Assembly: GCF_000315545.1 (NCBI RefSeq)
Contig: NZ_JH992902.1
Location: forward strand, 1,920,638 to 1,984,637
Direction of reading: 5' to 3'
DNA: 64,000 bases
From: Selenomonas sp. F0473
Lineage (GTDB): Bacteria > Bacillota > Negativicutes > Selenomonadales > Selenomonadaceae
This document shows positions 62,578 to 64,000 of the stretch, one piece after another. Position numbers and translations under genes: made by a program. How positions within the stretch are numbered: position 1 is the first letter of the stretch; each line of letters begins with the position of its first letter. The notes beneath the pieces are model-generated. The model had not been told where the DNA came from. It made no database searches and saw nothing but the letters and a program-made list of their open reading frames with translations.

Positions 62578-63864
62578 ATGATGGAAACAGCAACGACTGC
62601 GGCGATCGTGATATTCGTCGCCGCATATGCGCTCATCATCTCCGAGAAGGTGCACCGCACCATCGTCGGCCTTTTCGGCGCGATGCTCATGATTCTCTTT
62701 GGGATACTAGACCAGGAGACGGCCGTACATCACATTGACTTCAATACGATTGGGCTGCTCATGGGCATGATGATTATCGTCAATATCACGAGCGAAACGG
62801 GGCTCTTTAACTTCCTCGCGATATGGGCCGCGCAGAAGGTAAAGGCCCGGCCCATCGCCCTCCTCGTTGTCCTCTCGACCATCACAATGGTGTGCTCGGC
62901 GCTGCTCGACAACGTGACGACGGTGCTCCTCACCGTACCTATCACGTTCAGCATCACATCGCAGCTCAAGGTCGATGTGATGCCGTATCTCATATCGCAG
63001 ATTCTCGCTTCGAATATCGGCGGGACCGCAACCCTCATCGGCGATCCGCCGAATATCATGATCGGCAGCGCGGTAGGGCTGGACTTCATGGATTTTGTCG
63101 CAAATCTGACGCTCATCTCCATCCTTATCTTTATCATTGTGCAGTTTATCCTCATTGGGCTCTATCGGAAGGGCATGCACACGCAGCCGGAGCTGCAGGA
63201 CAAGATCATGCGCCTGCCCGCCGACGCGCAGATCACGGATCATGCGCTCCTCAAGAAATGTCTTGCCGTTATTGCGCTGACGATCACGCTCTTCGTCCTG
63301 CACGGCAGTCTCGGCCTCGAGTCCGCGACGGTGGCGCTCTTCGGCGCGGCGCTGCTCCTCCTCATCACGGCGACGCGCGACGAGAACACGATCGTCAAGG
63401 TCCTTTCCAAAATTGAGTGGCCGGCCATCTTCTTCTTCGGCGGGCTCTTTATCCTTGTCGGCGCGCTCGTTGAGACGGGGGTGATCCGCATGCTCGCCGC
63501 GGAGGCGATCAAGGTGACGAACGGAAATGAGGATGCGACCGCGATGCTCATTCTCTGGATGAGCGCGATCGCCTCCGCGTTCATCGACAATATCCCGTTC
63601 GTTGCGACGCTCATCCCGCTGATCCAGGATATGGGCCGGATGGGCCTCGGCGATCTTACCCCGATGTGGTGGTCGCTGGCGCTCGGCGCGTGTCTCGGCG
63701 GCAACGGCACGCTCATCGGCGCGAGCGCGAACGTCGTCGTCGCGTCCATGTCGGCACAGCGCGGGCGTCCGATCTCATTCCTCGGGTTCATGAAGATCGC
63801 GTTCCCCGTGATGATCCTGACGATCATGATCTCGAGCGTGTACGTCTATCTTCGCTATCTCTGA
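62578..63864 (+). CDS. ArsB/NhaD-type ion transporter (IT superfamily)
   Basis: Protein of 428 residues with about 11 hydrophobic helices in two halves. NIGGTATLIGDPPNIMIGS in the first half and GGNGTLIGASANVVVASMS in the second are the paired substrate loops of the ArsB/NhaD/P-protein family. It probably exchanges an anion or Na+ for protons; the substrate cannot be fixed. The start is ATG 62578 or 62581 after AGAAGAAGGATG. Confidence 0.93.
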   Translation: MMETATTAAIVIFVAAYALIISEKVHRTIVGLFGAMLMILFGILDQETAVHHIDFNTIGLLMGMMIIVNITSETGLFNFLAIWAAQKVKARPIALLVVLSTITMVCSALLDNVTTVLLTVPITFSITSQLKVDVMPYLISQILASNIGGTATLIGDPPNIMIGSAVGLDFMDFVANLTLISILIFIIVQFILIGLYRKGMHTQPELQDKIMRLPADAQITDHALLKKCLAVIALTITLFVLHGSLGLESATVALFGAALLLLITATRDENTIVKVLSKIEWPAIFFFGGLFILVGALVETGVIRMLAAEAIKVTNGNEDATAMLILWMSAIASAFIDNIPFVATLIPLIQDMGRMGLGDLTPMWWSLALGACLGGNGTLIGASANVVVASMSAQRGRPISFLGFMKIAFPVMILTIMISSVYVYLRYL

Positions 63865-64000
63865 GCAAAGTGCGCCTCTCGTGCGCGTGTTTGCGGGGCG
63901 GCTTGTATCAAGGCCTTTACGGCGGAGGTGCGGCGGCCCCGTTTTGCTGTTCCCGGATGCGGCCGCGCCCGCGGACGGCGAGGGTATTTTTTGAATAAAG
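63865..64000. other. Terminal stretch without a recognisable gene
   Basis: 136 bases after the transporter. No terminator with a T run, no ribosome site with a credible start, and no homologous segment was seen. The window ends here. Confidence 0.5.

Noticed and set aside
63666-63998. Arg-rich open frame at the right edge
   Set aside because: Most of it is out of frame with the ion transporter and its composition is that of a shadow frame; no ribosome site or family.

Overview
The window is high-GC DNA from a bacterium of the diderm (outer-membrane) Firmicutes, most likely a Selenomonas-like member of the Negativicutes. This is inferred, not read from a marker gene. The basis is Firmicutes-type gene order (rpmE-DUF1385-prfA-prmC-tsaC; rimP-nusA-ylxR-ylxQ-infB-rbfA-nrnA-truB; hrcA-grpE-dnaK-dnaJ under a CIRCE operator), a flagellar fli operon, and remnants of an outer-membrane two-partner (CdiB/CdiA) secretion locus, which only makes sense in a diderm. 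Start codons are often TTG or GTG, and genes overlap by 4 or more bases throughout.

Layout. 1-7.1 kb: flagellar basal-body and export operon (end of flgC, fliEFGHIJ, a lytic transglycosylase, a MotE-like protein). 7.2-11.2 kb: cell-wall amidase, MATE exporter, type II NADH dehydrogenase. 11.3-16.1 kb: rpmE, DUF1385, prfA, prmC, then a 505-base non-coding island with diverged repeats, then the Sua5/TsaC gene. 16.2-20.1 kb: sucrose uptake and hydrolysis (IIA-IIB-IIC PTS permease plus GH32 hydrolase) with a divergent lone glucitol-type IIA. 20.2-25.0 kb: polysaccharide deacetylase, SEC-C methionine aminopeptidase, DEAD-box helicase, and a phosphofructokinase with pyrophosphate-type signature residues. 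25.1-29.0 kb: five tRNAs (two of them initiator tRNAs), rpmG, secE, nusG, rplKAJL. A strong terminator follows rplL, and rpoBC does not follow. 29.1-34.5 kb: heat-shock operon. 34.6-37.3 kb: three uncharacterised genes. 37.3-44.4 kb: rimP-to-truB operon.

44.4-50.2 kb is the accessory island and the most interesting part. A CdiB (POTRA) start is joined out of frame to the last part of a CdiA protein, followed by one toxin-immunity pair. After it come a second orphan CdiA tip with a different C-terminus and its own candidate immunity gene, and then a third CdiA fragment. The CdiA pieces are near-identical GC-rich repeats. The toxin and immunity genes between them are A/T-rich and unrelated to each other. 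The locus reads as a collapsed contact-dependent inhibition system that has stored toxin-immunity cassettes by recombination.

50.2-64 kb: M16C peptidase, dapA, polar amino-acid ABC transporter parts split by a homocysteine S-methyltransferase, EamA exporter, a divergent FtsZ-family protein with an altered GTP-binding signature, HD phosphohydrolase, glnS, a small unknown gene and an ArsB/NhaD-type ion transporter. No rRNA gene, CRISPR array or transposase gene was seen.
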